NCBI GenBank assembly: GCA_024640955.1 | Contig: JAHEDZ010000006.1 | Span: 32,503 to 96,502 of the forward strand | DNA from: Oceanospirillaceae bacterium | GTDB taxonomy: Bacteria; Pseudomonadota; Gammaproteobacteria; Pseudomonadales; Balneatricaceae | DNA: 64,000 nucleotides | Direction of reading: 5' to 3' | Shown: in pieces, positions 8,714 to 17,528 of the stretch | Layout: every line of letters starts with the position of its first letter | How positions within the stretch are numbered: position 1 is the stretch's first letter | Program-made: the position numbers and the translations under genes | The notes under the pieces: model-generated | The model's input: the letters and a program-made list of their open reading frames with translations, nothing else | Told to the model about the DNA's origin: nothing | Database searches by the model: none

Positions 8714-9319
8714 TTAGGCTTTCTTCTCGTAGGCTGTGCCCCATCCCCAGGCGCCAGAACCGAAACCACGGTTAATGACACGCTGACGATAGATGTCTGC
8801 TACGTCGTTACCGTCACCGGCCAACAACGCTTTGGTCGAACACATCTCCGCACAGATAGGCAATTTGCCCTCTGCGATGCGGTTGCGTCCATACTTCGCA
8901 AACTCCACAGTTGAGTTGTCCTCTTCCGGACCACCTGCACAGAATGTGCACTTATCCATCTTGCCTCGGCTACCAAAGTTACCCGCTTGCGGGAACTGTG
9001 GTGCGCCGAATGGGCAAGCATAGAAGCAGTAGCCACATCCGATACAGAGATCTTTAGAGTGCAACACCACACCATCGTCGGTCTGGTAGAAACAATCCAC
9101 TGGGCAGACTGCCATACAAGGCGCATCTGAACAGTGCATACAAGCTACCGAGATCGAACGCTCGCCTGGCTTACCATCTTCGATGGTTACCACGCGACGG
9201 CGGTTGATGCCCCAAGGGACCTCATGCTCGTTTTTACAAGCCGTGACGCAAGCATTACATTCGATGCAGCGTTCGGCGTCGCAAAGGAACTTTGCGCGTG
9301 CTTGTCCTTCAAGTGCCAT
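8714..9319 (-). CDS. fdhB: Formate dehydrogenase beta subunit, 4Fe-4S protein
   Basis: 201-residue electron-transfer subunit with sixteen cluster cysteines: 18/21/24/28, 60/63/68/72, 92/95/98/102 and 124/127/156/160, enough for four [4Fe-4S] clusters linking the molybdenum or tungsten site to the cytochrome b. It lacks the C-terminal transmembrane helix of E. coli FdnH and has no signal of its own, so it is probably exported by the Tat pathway together with FdhA. A perfect AGGAGG lies before the ATG. It follows fdhA by 15 bases. Confidence 0.95.
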   Translation of the reverse strand: MALEGQARAKFLCDAERCIECNACVTACKNEHEVPWGINRRRVVTIEDGKPGERSISVACMHCSDAPCMAVCPVDCFYQTDDGVVLHSKDLCIGCGYCFYACPFGAPQFPQAGNFGSRGKMDKCTFCAGGPEEDNSTVEFAKYGRNRIAEGKLPICAEMCSTKALLAGDGNDVADIYRQRVINRGFGSGAWGWGTAYEKKA

Positions 9320-9334
9320 CTTCTACACCTCCTC

Positions 9335-12220
9335 TTATGCTGGCTCAATCGCACATAGGGTCGCCTTGGTTTCCTGCATTTGGGTAACCGAGTCATAACC
9401 GTATGTTTGAATGGTGTTGGATGATTCACCCAAAACGAATGGGTCGGAGCCCGCTGGGTACTTATCCCGCAGATCCTTACCTTCGAGGTGACCACCGAAG
9501 TGGAACGGCATGAAGGCTACGCCCTCACCGACACGCTCGGTTACCATCGCTTTGACTTTGATGCGACCGCCTTCCGGACCAGAGACCCAGACATCGTTGC
9601 CGTCACGAATGTTCAGGTTATTCGCGTCACGCGGGTTAACCTCAATAAACATATCCTGCTGCAACTCTGCCAGCCACGGGTTAGAACGGGTCTCCTCACC
9701 ACCGCCTTCGTACTCAACCAGACGACCCGAGGTCAGAATGATTGGGAACTCTTTACTGAAGTCGTTCTTCTGGATTGATTCATACAGAGTAGGAACACGC
9801 CAGAAGGTCTTATCAGCATAGGTTGGGTAATCTTCAACCAGATCGCGTCGAGTGGTGTAGAGCGGCTCACGGTGCAGCGGTACTGGGTCTGGGAAGTTCC
9901 AGACGATCGCACGCGCCTTCGCATTACCGAACGGTGCACACTCATGCTTAATCGCAACACGCTGGATACCACCGGAGAGGTCGACTTTCCAGTTGGTCTT
10001 CGGACCGGCAACTGCATCGATCGCTGCGCGCTCATCTGCAGTGAGGTCTTTATCCCAACCCAAGTCCATCAGCATCTGCATCGTAAACTCTGGGTAACCA
10101 TCTTTGATTTCCGAGTTTTTCGAGTAGACACCATCTGCCAGCAGGCTTTCACCATCACGCTCAACACCGAAGCGAGCACGGAAGGTGAGACCACCCTCAG
10201 AGACAGGCAACGACATATCATAGAGGTTAGGTGTACCTGGGTGGTTCATCTCTGGCGTACCCCAACAAGGCCATGGCATACCGTAGACATCACCATCACA
10301 AGGGCCACCCACCGCACGCAGTGTGGTCCTGTCGAAATGATGCTGGTACTGCATGTGCTTCTTGATACGCTCTGGAGACTGACCGGTGTAGCCGATAGTC
10401 CACATACCGCGGTTGAACTCGCGAGTGATGTCCTCAGTATTGGGGATATCGCCTTCAAGTTTGATGTTGCGGAACATTCGGTCGGTAAAACCAAATTTGT
10501 CCGAGAACAGCTTCATGATCTCGTGATCAACTTTTGAGTCGAACAACGGCTCAACGATCTTCTCACGCCACTGCAGTGAGCGGTTAGATGCTGTTACTGA
10601 ACCTGCGTTCTCGAACTGAGTTGTCGAAGGCAGGAGGTAAGCACCATCCTTACGATCATGCAGTACCGCAGAGACGGTTGGGAATGGGTCAACTACAACA
10701 AGAATGTCGAGTTTCTCCATCGCCTCTTTCATCTCCAACATACGCGTCTGTGAGTTTGGAGCGTGGCCCCAAAGTACCATAGCACGGGTGTTGTCTGGCT
10801 GCTCCAGGTTCTCTTTCGCTTCGAGGATACCGTCGATCCAACGAGATACAGGAATACCCTTCTCGTTCATCATCGGACGTGATTTGCCATCTTTGTCCAT
10901 GATAGCAAATTGACCTTTCAGCCAATCCAGATCCTCATCCCATACTCGCGCCCAGTGAGCCCAAGAGCCCGCTGCCAGACCGTAGTAACCCGGCAGAGTA
11001 TCTGCCAGAACACCCAAGTCAGTAGCACCCTGTACGTTACAGTGACCACGGAAGATGTTGGTACCACCACCCGCTGTACCCATGTTACCCAGCGCCAGCT
11101 GAAGCACACAGTATGCACGTGTGTTGTTGTTACCGTTAGTGTGCTGGGTACCACCCATACACCAGATAACTGTACCTGGACGGTTGTTCGCGAGTGTGCG
11201 AGCAACACGCTCAAGTTGGGCACCCGGAGTTCCGGTTACACGCTCAACCTCTGCAGGGTTCCAACGCTTAACCTCTTCCTTGATGTCGTCCATGCCGTAT
11301 ACACGAGTACGGATAAACTCTTTGTCTTCCCAGCCATTCTCAAAGATGTGCCAGAGAATACCCCAGATCAACGCAACGTCTGAGCCCGGACGGAAACGCA
11401 CGTACTCATCAGCATGTGCCGCTGTGCGTGTGAAACGTGGGTCACATACGATTACCGGAGCGTTGTTCTCCTCCTTCGCTTTGAGGATGTGCAGCAGTGA
11501 CACAGGGTGTGCCTCAGCTGGGTTACCCCCAATCAGGAAGATCGCTTTCGATTTGTGGATATCGTTGTAGGAGTTGGTCATCGCACCGTAACCCCAGGTA
11601 TTCGCCACACCCGCCACGGTTGTAGAGTGACAGATACGCGCCTGGTGGTCGATATTGTTTGTGCCCCAGTAGGCTGCAAACTTGCGGTACAGGTACGCTT
11701 GTTCGTTCGAGAACTTCGCACTACCAAGCCAGTAGACAGAGTCAGGACCGCTCTCTTCACGGATCTGCAACATTTTGTCGCCGATCTCGTTGATTGCTTG
11801 ATCCCAAGAGATCTTAGTCCACTCGCCGTTGACCATTTTCATCGGATGTTTGAGACGGCGTTCGTTGTGAGCATGCTCACGAACTGCAGCACCTTTGGCA
11901 CAGTGTGCGCCGAGGTTGAATGGGCTATCCCAGCCAGGTTCCTGACCAGTCCAGACACCATTTTGTACTTCTGCTTCGACGGTACAACCCACTGAACAGT
12001 GCGTACATACCGACTTCTTGCGTACTACCTCACCACCCCCATCAGAGGGTGTAGCAGCTTGTACTCGCGAAGATCCGAGAGACAAGGTTGCCAACCCGCC
12101 TACTGCCACACCAGATGCCGCCAAGAATGAACGGCGATCCAGTGTTTTGGCCGCAAGCGATGAAAGTAAAGATCCCGCACGGGAGCCTTTCGCTACCCCA
12201 TTCGTTTTCTTTCTTAACAT
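9335..12220 (-). CDS. fdhA: Formate dehydrogenase alpha subunit, Mo/W-bisPGD enzyme
   Basis: 961-residue catalytic subunit that oxidises formate to CO2 in the periplasm. A Tat signal is present (RRSFLAASG, Arg29-Arg30, then a hydrophobic stretch to VQAA). The N-terminal [4Fe-4S] ligands are Cys72, Cys75, Cys79 and Cys107. The metal ligand is Cys197, followed by His198 (QARICHST), so this is a cysteine rather than a selenocysteine enzyme. The C-terminal molydopterin-dinucleotide-binding domain runs from about residue 830. The tupABC genes in the island make tungsten a serious alternative to molybdenum. Confidence 0.97.
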   Translation of the reverse strand: MLRKKTNGVAKGSRAGSLLSSLAAKTLDRRSFLAASGVAVGGLATLSLGSSRVQAATPSDGGGEVVRKKSVCTHCSVGCTVEAEVQNGVWTGQEPGWDSPFNLGAHCAKGAAVREHAHNERRLKHPMKMVNGEWTKISWDQAINEIGDKMLQIREESGPDSVYWLGSAKFSNEQAYLYRKFAAYWGTNNIDHQARICHSTTVAGVANTWGYGAMTNSYNDIHKSKAIFLIGGNPAEAHPVSLLHILKAKEENNAPVIVCDPRFTRTAAHADEYVRFRPGSDVALIWGILWHIFENGWEDKEFIRTRVYGMDDIKEEVKRWNPAEVERVTGTPGAQLERVARTLANNRPGTVIWCMGGTQHTNGNNNTRAYCVLQLALGNMGTAGGGTNIFRGHCNVQGATDLGVLADTLPGYYGLAAGSWAHWARVWDEDLDWLKGQFAIMDKDGKSRPMMNEKGIPVSRWIDGILEAKENLEQPDNTRAMVLWGHAPNSQTRMLEMKEAMEKLDILVVVDPFPTVSAVLHDRKDGAYLLPSTTQFENAGSVTASNRSLQWREKIVEPLFDSKVDHEIMKLFSDKFGFTDRMFRNIKLEGDIPNTEDITREFNRGMWTIGYTGQSPERIKKHMQYQHHFDRTTLRAVGGPCDGDVYGMPWPCWGTPEMNHPGTPNLYDMSLPVSEGGLTFRARFGVERDGESLLADGVYSKNSEIKDGYPEFTMQMLMDLGWDKDLTADERAAIDAVAGPKTNWKVDLSGGIQRVAIKHECAPFGNAKARAIVWNFPDPVPLHREPLYTTRRDLVEDYPTYADKTFWRVPTLYESIQKNDFSKEFPIILTSGRLVEYEGGGEETRSNPWLAELQQDMFIEVNPRDANNLNIRDGNDVWVSGPEGGRIKVKAMVTERVGEGVAFMPFHFGGHLEGKDLRDKYPAGSDPFVLGESSNTIQTYGYDSVTQMQETKATLCAIEPA

Positions 12221-12307
12221 GCCTATTACCTCATGTTTTTATTTTTCTCGTTCGTCAGAAAAAGTTCACCCCGTGAGCATCACGCAACCGCGGGGTTACG
12301 AAATTCT

Positions 12308-12499
12308 TTAGAAGCGAGCCGATTCCAGATATTTGCGTGTGTGATCAGTGTCACGTAAGCCTCTGCTCTTCGGAACGCCATCTGCGGCGGCCTGAGCGGC
12401 GGCTTTCGGTGCAACTGCCACTGCAACGGCAGCCGGGGCTGCAGTCACTGCCAACCGCAAGAAGCGGCGACGGCTGTTTTCACGCGTTTGGTTCTCCAT
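12308..12499 (-). CDS. fdhX: FDH-region Tat-signal protein
   Basis: 63-residue protein made almost entirely of a twin-arginine signal (SRRRFLRLAVTAAPAAVAVAV) and a short tail ending YLESARF. By recall this matches the family named 'formate dehydrogenase region TAT target' (TIGR02811). Its role is unproven; a small exported partner or chaperone of FDH is usually suggested. Strong GGAGG ribosome-binding site upstream of the ATG. It lies between torD-like and fdhA on the same strand. Confidence 0.9.
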   Translation of the reverse strand: MENQTRENSRRRFLRLAVTAAPAAVAVAVAPKAAAQAAADGVPKSRGLRDTDHTRKYLESARF

Positions 12500-12540
12500 A
12501 GGGATACCTCCACCTGATTTAAAGGACCTAAAGGTCCCGG

Positions 12541-13152
12541 TTATTGAATTGCAAAAGCCTGCGCCTCTACCGCCATTAAAGCCTTCCCGAGGGAGCCCAC
12601 TGGGGCATAGAACACAGCATTCTGCGCTTCTTCTAAATCGGTAAAAAAGAGCTCAGCCCATTTTGCAAGATGAGCATCGAAAAACGCTTTCTGCGAAGCA
12701 AGGTCGCTGTCGCAGGAAAATTCATCTGTAATAATCCCGGCCATGATTTCGCACAGCGTACCCATGTGATCCTCCGGCTCCTTCACATCCTCATTAGCTT
12801 GGATACCCCGGCGCATCAAATCTGTTCGCAAATCGGCCAAAGGTTTTTCGTTGAGGAAACCGGTCAGGTAGTAACTAGCATAGGGTAGCAGTTCGCCACG
12901 CCCCAGCCCGATAAAGAGATTGTTGAATTCGCGCTCGGCGTTGGTTGAATTCGTTCTCGCCGCGAGTTTGGCTAGGTTCTGACTTGCCTGCCCGACGGGA
13001 GTTTCATCGCCGCTGACGGTCGCAAGCCCAGCCAAGAGTTCGGCAGACGGGGGTGCACTCAGCAAGCTGCTTAGCAGCTGATAAAGTTGTGCGCGAGCTC
13101 GATCTTCAGGGGTGATAGAGCGTGGGCACTGTTTTTCCGCACTGTTTTCCAA
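12541..13152 (-). CDS. TorD-family chaperone for FDH
   Basis: 203-residue all-helical cytoplasmic chaperone of the TorD/DmsD/NarJ group. The family motifs are visible: EREFNNLFIGLGRGELLPYASYYL near the middle and KEPEDHMGTLCEIM further on. Such proteins bind the Tat signal and assist cofactor insertion, so FdhA is the likely client given the position. The start is TTG at 13152 with AGGAA seven bases upstream; no better ATG exists before the conserved helices. Confidence 0.9.
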   Translation of the reverse strand: MENSAEKQCPRSITPEDRARAQLYQLLSSLLSAPPSAELLAGLATVSGDETPVGQASQNLAKLAARTNSTNAEREFNNLFIGLGRGELLPYASYYLTGFLNEKPLADLRTDLMRRGIQANEDVKEPEDHMGTLCEIMAGIITDEFSCDSDLASQKAFFDAHLAKWAELFFTDLEEAQNAVFYAPVGSLGKALMAVEAQAFAIQ

Positions 13153-13210
13153 GGTGTATTCCTTTTAATTGTTCTCGGTACGGCATATGTACAACTTGTT
13201 TTACACCGCG

Positions 13211-13231
13211 TTGCGCATCCTGCGCAACGAC
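13211..13231. other. Stem-loop between DUF3306 gene and torD-like gene
   Basis: Perfect 9-base inverted repeat CGTTGCGCA / TGCGCAACG with a three-base loop. No T-tract follows on either strand, so it is not an ordinary terminator. It lies 10 bases past the DUF3306 stop and 59 before the torD-like start, and could be an mRNA processing or stability element or a protein-binding site. Confidence 0.6.
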
Positions 13232-13241
13232 TTTGATCCTT

Positions 13242-13916
13242 TTAACTAAAACTCATTCGAGGCCGATAACGAGCCACTGGGACTGCTGGCTGCTCTTGCT
13301 CTGCAAAACCCTCAGAGGGTTCCATCCCCTCATATTCAGCAGTATCTGTTATCTCTTCTGTCTCAGGTATTGAAGCAGGCCTCTCCTCGCTTGGCTCGCT
13401 TTGAACCTGTGGCGTAACCGGAATGCTTACGTCAGGCTCAAAATTCTGGATCGAATTCTGGGACTGGGCCGCTAGCTCTTGCAGCTTCTCTTCAGCACGC
13501 TGCGCCTTATCGAACATCCCTTTACCAACTTGATAGAGCGTTTTGACGCCCTCAGGGCCGGTAGTAATCGCATTAAAATCCTCGTCATAGTCATTCAAAC
13601 CATCGAGGACGGCGAGTACGGGGTTGGACCGCCATAGCGAACGCAGGGCGCGCCGCCTGAGCGCCTCGGGGATTTCATTGCGCATGAATCCTTTGATATC
13701 CATGCCGAGCTCAGACAAATCCGGATCAGGCAGCTCATATTTCGTCAGAATCTCCTCATCGCTGAGAGTCTCATTGACGGCAAGCTCGCGCTGCTCTTCT
13801 ATAAGTTCGTCGCAATCCTGATCTACCGCTTCAACTGCGGCTTGTTCGGCAAGCTGCTCTTCCTGACGCGCTTCAGACTTGCGACGCGACCAGCGATCAA
13901 ATCTAGATTCAGACAT
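13242..13916 (-). CDS. DUF3306 protein of the FDH island
   Basis: 224-residue acidic, glutamate- and glutamine-rich protein. The N-terminus SRFDRWSRRKSEAR and the segment LTKYELPDPDLSELGMDIKGFM match what I recall of DUF3306, a family nearly always found with Mo/W formate dehydrogenase genes. It has no signal or membrane segment and the second half looks disordered. Its ATG overlaps the DUF3305 stop by one base (TGATG), so the two are translated as a pair. Function unknown; a maturation role is inferred from context. Confidence 0.85.
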   Translation of the reverse strand: MSESRFDRWSRRKSEARQEEQLAEQAAVEAVDQDCDELIEEQRELAVNETLSDEEILTKYELPDPDLSELGMDIKGFMRNEIPEALRRRALRSLWRSNPVLAVLDGLNDYDEDFNAITTGPEGVKTLYQVGKGMFDKAQRAEEKLQELAAQSQNSIQNFEPDVSIPVTPQVQSEPSEERPASIPETEEITDTAEYEGMEPSEGFAEQEQPAVPVARYRPRMSFS

Positions 13917-14494
13917 CAATGCACACTCGCCTTCTTAATCGTGGTTGGTGCGCGGAAGACATCGCTCTCCTGGCGGATACGTACGTCGCCCTTACCGTCC
14001 TCAATCCCGTCAACGCGCTGCTTATCGCGGCGACGTTTTTTGAACGGCTCCTCAATATAATGCATATCGATAAACTCTTTGATCCAAGCTGCCAAAGAGT
14101 CCGGCATGGGAACAGCTTCAACAATGCTTTCGCCACTGTCCAGGGCGTCCTGAGCTTCATATGCGCTTGCTGTGATAGCGCTAACGAAATAATCGGAGGG
14201 TGACTGACCGCTCTCGTCTCGATCGAGAACGATCCAAAGAGAGGGAACGGCCATATTCAAAGATACAAGGTAGGCTTCTACGTCAGCCCGAAACAGTTCA
14301 AGTGTCACTGTACCAGCGTGGTAATCAACGATCTCGCCGTCGCGCACCAGTTCTCTCCAGAAAGCGTCAGTGGCTCCGGGAATGACTGCGACTGGTTTCC
14401 AAATGTGCTTCGCCCAGCGCGTGACGCCGGGGGTACAGCGCACCACTGCGCCAACGGGAAGCTCACGCCTCCAACTCTCAGTACGACCGCTCAT
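13916..14494 (-). CDS. DUF3305 protein of the FDH island
   Basis: 192-residue soluble protein. The N-terminal part (VGAVVRCTPGVTRWAKHIWKPV, later PSLWIVL) matches the DUF3305 family by recall; the C-terminal third is basic (FKKRRRDKQR). It opens the leftward transcript DUF3305-DUF3306-torD-fdhX-fdhABC and is divergent from the poly-ferredoxin operon across a 173-base gap that must hold both promoters. Molecular function is not known. Confidence 0.85.
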   Translation of the reverse strand: MSGRTESWRRELPVGAVVRCTPGVTRWAKHIWKPVAVIPGATDAFWRELVRDGEIVDYHAGTVTLELFRADVEAYLVSLNMAVPSLWIVLDRDESGQSPSDYFVSAITASAYEAQDALDSGESIVEAVPMPDSLAAWIKEFIDMHYIEEPFKKRRRDKQRVDGIEDGKGDVRIRQESDVFRAPTTIKKASVH

Positions 14495-14667
14495 GGACTT
14501 CTCTTTTTTTCGTTTTGCCAGAGGGGAAAAAGCTCTTCTCCTCAGTTTTGCGTGACCAAACTAATCTACCCGTTATACCCTAACGTAGATCACATTTGGA
14601 ATATAAATGGCTTCACATTGCGAAATTTTGATATAACTACGCTGATCACAATAAGAGTCTCTCACTG
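14495..14667. promoter_or_regulatory. Divergent FDH promoter region
   Basis: The 173-base gap between DUF3305 (leftward) and the poly-ferredoxin gene (rightward) is A/T-rich and is the only plausible place for the promoters of both FDH transcripts. I see no convincing FNR box, sigma54 promoter or long palindrome in it, so the regulator is open. Confidence 0.6.
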
Positions 14668-16659
14668 ATGGCGACCAACAAAACTCTGCTGCTGTGCAGC
14701 TGCGACAAGACCCAACCCATTGACATTAATGCGTTAAAAACCGCCATTCAGGCGGAGGAAGCAATAAAAGTTGATCAATTGTGCACAAACGAATTAGGCG
14801 TCGCAGTGCAGCATTTGAGCGGCACCAACGATGTTTTAATCGCTTGCGGACAGCAAGCTGCTCTTTTTGAGCGTTTAGCCGATGAGATAGAACAAGAGTC
14901 TGGGCAAGTCGCACCGCTCGATTTTATCGATCTGCGTGACCGCGCTGGCTGGGCGCCCCAAGGCGCGAAATCTAAACGTATCACAGCCAAGCAGTCGGCC
15001 TTACTCGCAACATCACAACTGCCTAACCCAATCGTTCCTCTGAAAAACATCGTCTCCAGTGGCGTCTGCTGCATTGTAGGACCAACCGAGCTATGCGTGC
15101 GAATGGCAGGACTGGTACAAGAGGAGCTCGGCGTAACCTGCGTTGTCACTGACTCGGGTCCTATCTCACTACCCTCGTCACATTACGATGTGGCAAAAGG
15201 GCAGTTGAAGTCAGCGAAAGGTGCGCTGGGCTGCTTCGAGCTCGAGTTCACCAATCTACAAACACTCAACCACCCAGGCAGAGGTGCGGCCAGTTACACG
15301 GCACCCAACCCCGCCGCCACCAGCCGTTGCGATATCTTCATCGACCTGCGTGGCGCGCAACCTGCATTTCCCAGCCATAAGAAACGCAACGGCTACTTTT
15401 GGGCAGACCCCGACAAGAAGGGCGAGATAGAACGCATCGCACTAGTCGCACGAGAGCGCGTTGGGGAGTTTGAGAAGAGTGTCTACTACAAGCTGGATAC
15501 TAATCTCTGTGCTCACTCGCGCGCCTCAAAAGTCGGCTGCACACGCTGTCTGGATGTCTGCCCGACAGAGGCGATCTATTCGGCCGGCGATTTTGTGCAG
15601 ATCGACTCAAATATCTGCGCCGGCTGTGGTACCTGTGCATCAGTCTGCCCAACCTCAGCGATAGACATGAACGAGTCACCGTTCGAGTCGATCACCCAGG
15701 CACTCTCTTTGATGGCGAAAACCTACACCGAGCAGACTAAAGAGGTACCGCGACTCCTGGTACACACGGCCGAGCAAGGTTACGAAACGATTGCGCGACA
15801 TGCTCGCCATGCCGATGGTCTAGCTGATGATTTGATCCCTTTTGCCATCGAACACACAGACCGTTTCGGACACGCCGAGATGCTTGCCGCACTTGGCGCT
15901 GGCTTTGCCGAAGTTCTGTTACTTCCAGATAGCGACGAGGATGCAACTGTTCTGCAGCCTCAACTACAGCTGACACATGCGATATTGACTGGTGCTTCAT
16001 CACAAAGCGAGCGCATAAGACTCGTCAGCGTAGAACAGTTGAGCGCAGCGGCTGAGCACGCCTCAACCGCCTGCGATCCGGTTTTGCTACTTGGTGGGCG
16101 ACGCGACATTACACGAGTTACTGCAGCCGCGATAACTACCAAAGCTGGCGGTTCTGCCGACCAGGCTATCGCACTGCCTGCAGGAGCACCCTATGGGGCG
16201 ATCGAGATTAACTCAGACAAGTGTACGCTTTGCCTGGCATGCGTTTCGCTCTGTCCAACCGGCGCCCTGGCCGACCATCCCGATCGCCCTGAAGTGCAGT
16301 TCACCGAGAACGCCTGTGTGCAATGTGGTGTCTGTGAAAGCACGTGCCCAGAGACGGCTATCCAGCTAATCCCGCAGCTAGAATTGAACAAGAGCGCTTT
16401 AGACAAGCGCGCACTGCATGGTGAAGACCCATTTGAGTGTATCAGTTGTAGCAAGCCTTTCGGTGTTGCCAGCACGATAAAGCGCATCGTCGAGAAGCTC
16501 GAGGGTAACCACTGGATGTACACAAACACCGACAATCTGCAGTTGGTAAAGATGTGTGATGACTGTCGCGTAAAAGCACAATACCATGGAGAGAGCTCTC
16601 CTATGGCAATGGGCGAGCGACCCAGGGTCCGCACCACTGACGACTATCTCGACAGCTAA
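14668..16659 (+). CDS. Poly-ferredoxin (multiple 4Fe-4S) protein of the FDH island
   Basis: 663-residue cytoplasmic iron-sulfur protein. Two ferredoxin-type pairs are visible: Cys281/291/294/298 with Cys317/320/323/327, and Cys519/522/525/529 with Cys550/553/556/560, each ending CPT or CPE. A C-terminal CxxC pair (591/594 and 630/633) looks like a zinc or further cluster site, and the N-terminal domain has scattered cysteines (10, 12, 60). Homologues sit beside FDH genes in many proteobacteria. It may feed electrons to, or accept them from, FDH maturation or a cytoplasmic partner; that is inference. First gene of a rightward operon. Confidence 0.88.
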   Translation: MATNKTLLLCSCDKTQPIDINALKTAIQAEEAIKVDQLCTNELGVAVQHLSGTNDVLIACGQQAALFERLADEIEQESGQVAPLDFIDLRDRAGWAPQGAKSKRITAKQSALLATSQLPNPIVPLKNIVSSGVCCIVGPTELCVRMAGLVQEELGVTCVVTDSGPISLPSSHYDVAKGQLKSAKGALGCFELEFTNLQTLNHPGRGAASYTAPNPAATSRCDIFIDLRGAQPAFPSHKKRNGYFWADPDKKGEIERIALVARERVGEFEKSVYYKLDTNLCAHSRASKVGCTRCLDVCPTEAIYSAGDFVQIDSNICAGCGTCASVCPTSAIDMNESPFESITQALSLMAKTYTEQTKEVPRLLVHTAEQGYETIARHARHADGLADDLIPFAIEHTDRFGHAEMLAALGAGFAEVLLLPDSDEDATVLQPQLQLTHAILTGASSQSERIRLVSVEQLSAAAEHASTACDPVLLLGGRRDITRVTAAAITTKAGGSADQAIALPAGAPYGAIEINSDKCTLCLACVSLCPTGALADHPDRPEVQFTENACVQCGVCESTCPETAIQLIPQLELNKSALDKRALHGEDPFECISCSKPFGVASTIKRIVEKLEGNHWMYTNTDNLQLVKMCDDCRVKAQYHGESSPMAMGERPRVRTTDDYLDS

Positions 16660-16667
16660 GAAGAAGA

Positions 16668-17528
16668 ATGGAATATAAAATGGAACAATTTGTAGACGCA
16701 GGCGCAAAACCAAACATTATCGGCACGGACGCGCCGCGTCCTCAGGATAAGAATCCCGACGGTATTGATCGCATCATCGCTATCGCCTCAGGTAAAGGCG
16801 GCGTCGGGAAATCAACGGTATCGGCTAACCTAGCTGTTGCGCTAGCAGCCAAAGGCCTCAAAGTAGGCCTGCTTGACGCTGATGTTTACGGTCCCAGCCA
16901 GCCACGCATGCTAGGCGTTTCAGGCCGCCCATCAAGCCCCGATGGCCAGACTATTCTGCCGCTTCGGAATCATGGTGTTACGCTGATGTCATTGGGTCTG
17001 ATGATGCCGGAAGATGAAGCAATTATCTGGCGCGGACCGATGCTCATGGGGGCACTCGAACAGATGATGAATCAGGTTGAGTGGGGCAAGCTAGATGTGC
17101 TGCTTGTTGACCTTCCGCCGGGAACCGGTGATGTGCAGATGACGCTGAGCCAGAAGTTCTTCGTTGCCGGCGCCGTTGTTGTTTCAACTCCACAGGATAT
17201 TGCGCTACTCGATGCTCGCAAAGGGATCGACATGTTCAAACGGATGGAAGTACCCCTATTTGGCTTAATCGAAAATATGGCATCGTTTGTCTGTGATGGC
17301 TGTGGCAAAGAGCACCACCCATTTGGCTCAGGCGGTGCACGCGCAGAAGCGGAGAAGATTGGTGCTCCCTTCCTCGGCGAACTTCCACTAGATCTTGAGA
17401 TCCGTATCGGTGCGGACGGTGGCGTTCCTATCGTGGTATCGAAACCTGACAGCCCACAGGCTGAGGCGTTCAAGCGAATTGCTGATCAACTGGTCAACTC
17501 CGAGGTTTACGCTCAGGCGGTCCTATGA
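16668..17528 (+). CDS. Mrp/NBP35-type P-loop ATPase (Fe-S carrier)
   Basis: 286-residue ATPase of the Mrp/ApbC group, which carries and transfers Fe-S clusters. The deviant Walker A GKGGVGKST spans residues 42-50, the second motif VDLPPGTGD lies near 147-155, and the cluster-binding CxxC is Cys209/Cys212. The usual N-terminal MIP18-like domain of housekeeping Mrp is absent. Eight bases separate it from the poly-ferredoxin and it overlaps the next gene by four, so it probably serves the many clusters of this FDH system. Start may be ATG 16668 or 16680. Confidence 0.9.
   Translation: MEYKMEQFVDAGAKPNIIGTDAPRPQDKNPDGIDRIIAIASGKGGVGKSTVSANLAVALAAKGLKVGLLDADVYGPSQPRMLGVSGRPSSPDGQTILPLRNHGVTLMSLGLMMPEDEAIIWRGPMLMGALEQMMNQVEWGKLDVLLVDLPPGTGDVQMTLSQKFFVAGAVVVSTPQDIALLDARKGIDMFKRMEVPLFGLIENMASFVCDGCGKEHHPFGSGGARAEAEKIGAPFLGELPLDLEIRIGADGGVPIVVSKPDSPQAEAFKRIADQLVNSEVYAQAVL

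Noticed and set aside
9872..10537. Plus-strand ORF of 221 codons inside fdhA
   Set aside because: Antisense shadow in a GC-biased coding region; composition without domain logic.
9335..12220. Selenocysteine in FdhA
   Set aside because: The metal-binding position is a normal cysteine codon (Cys197) and no in-frame TGA occurs.
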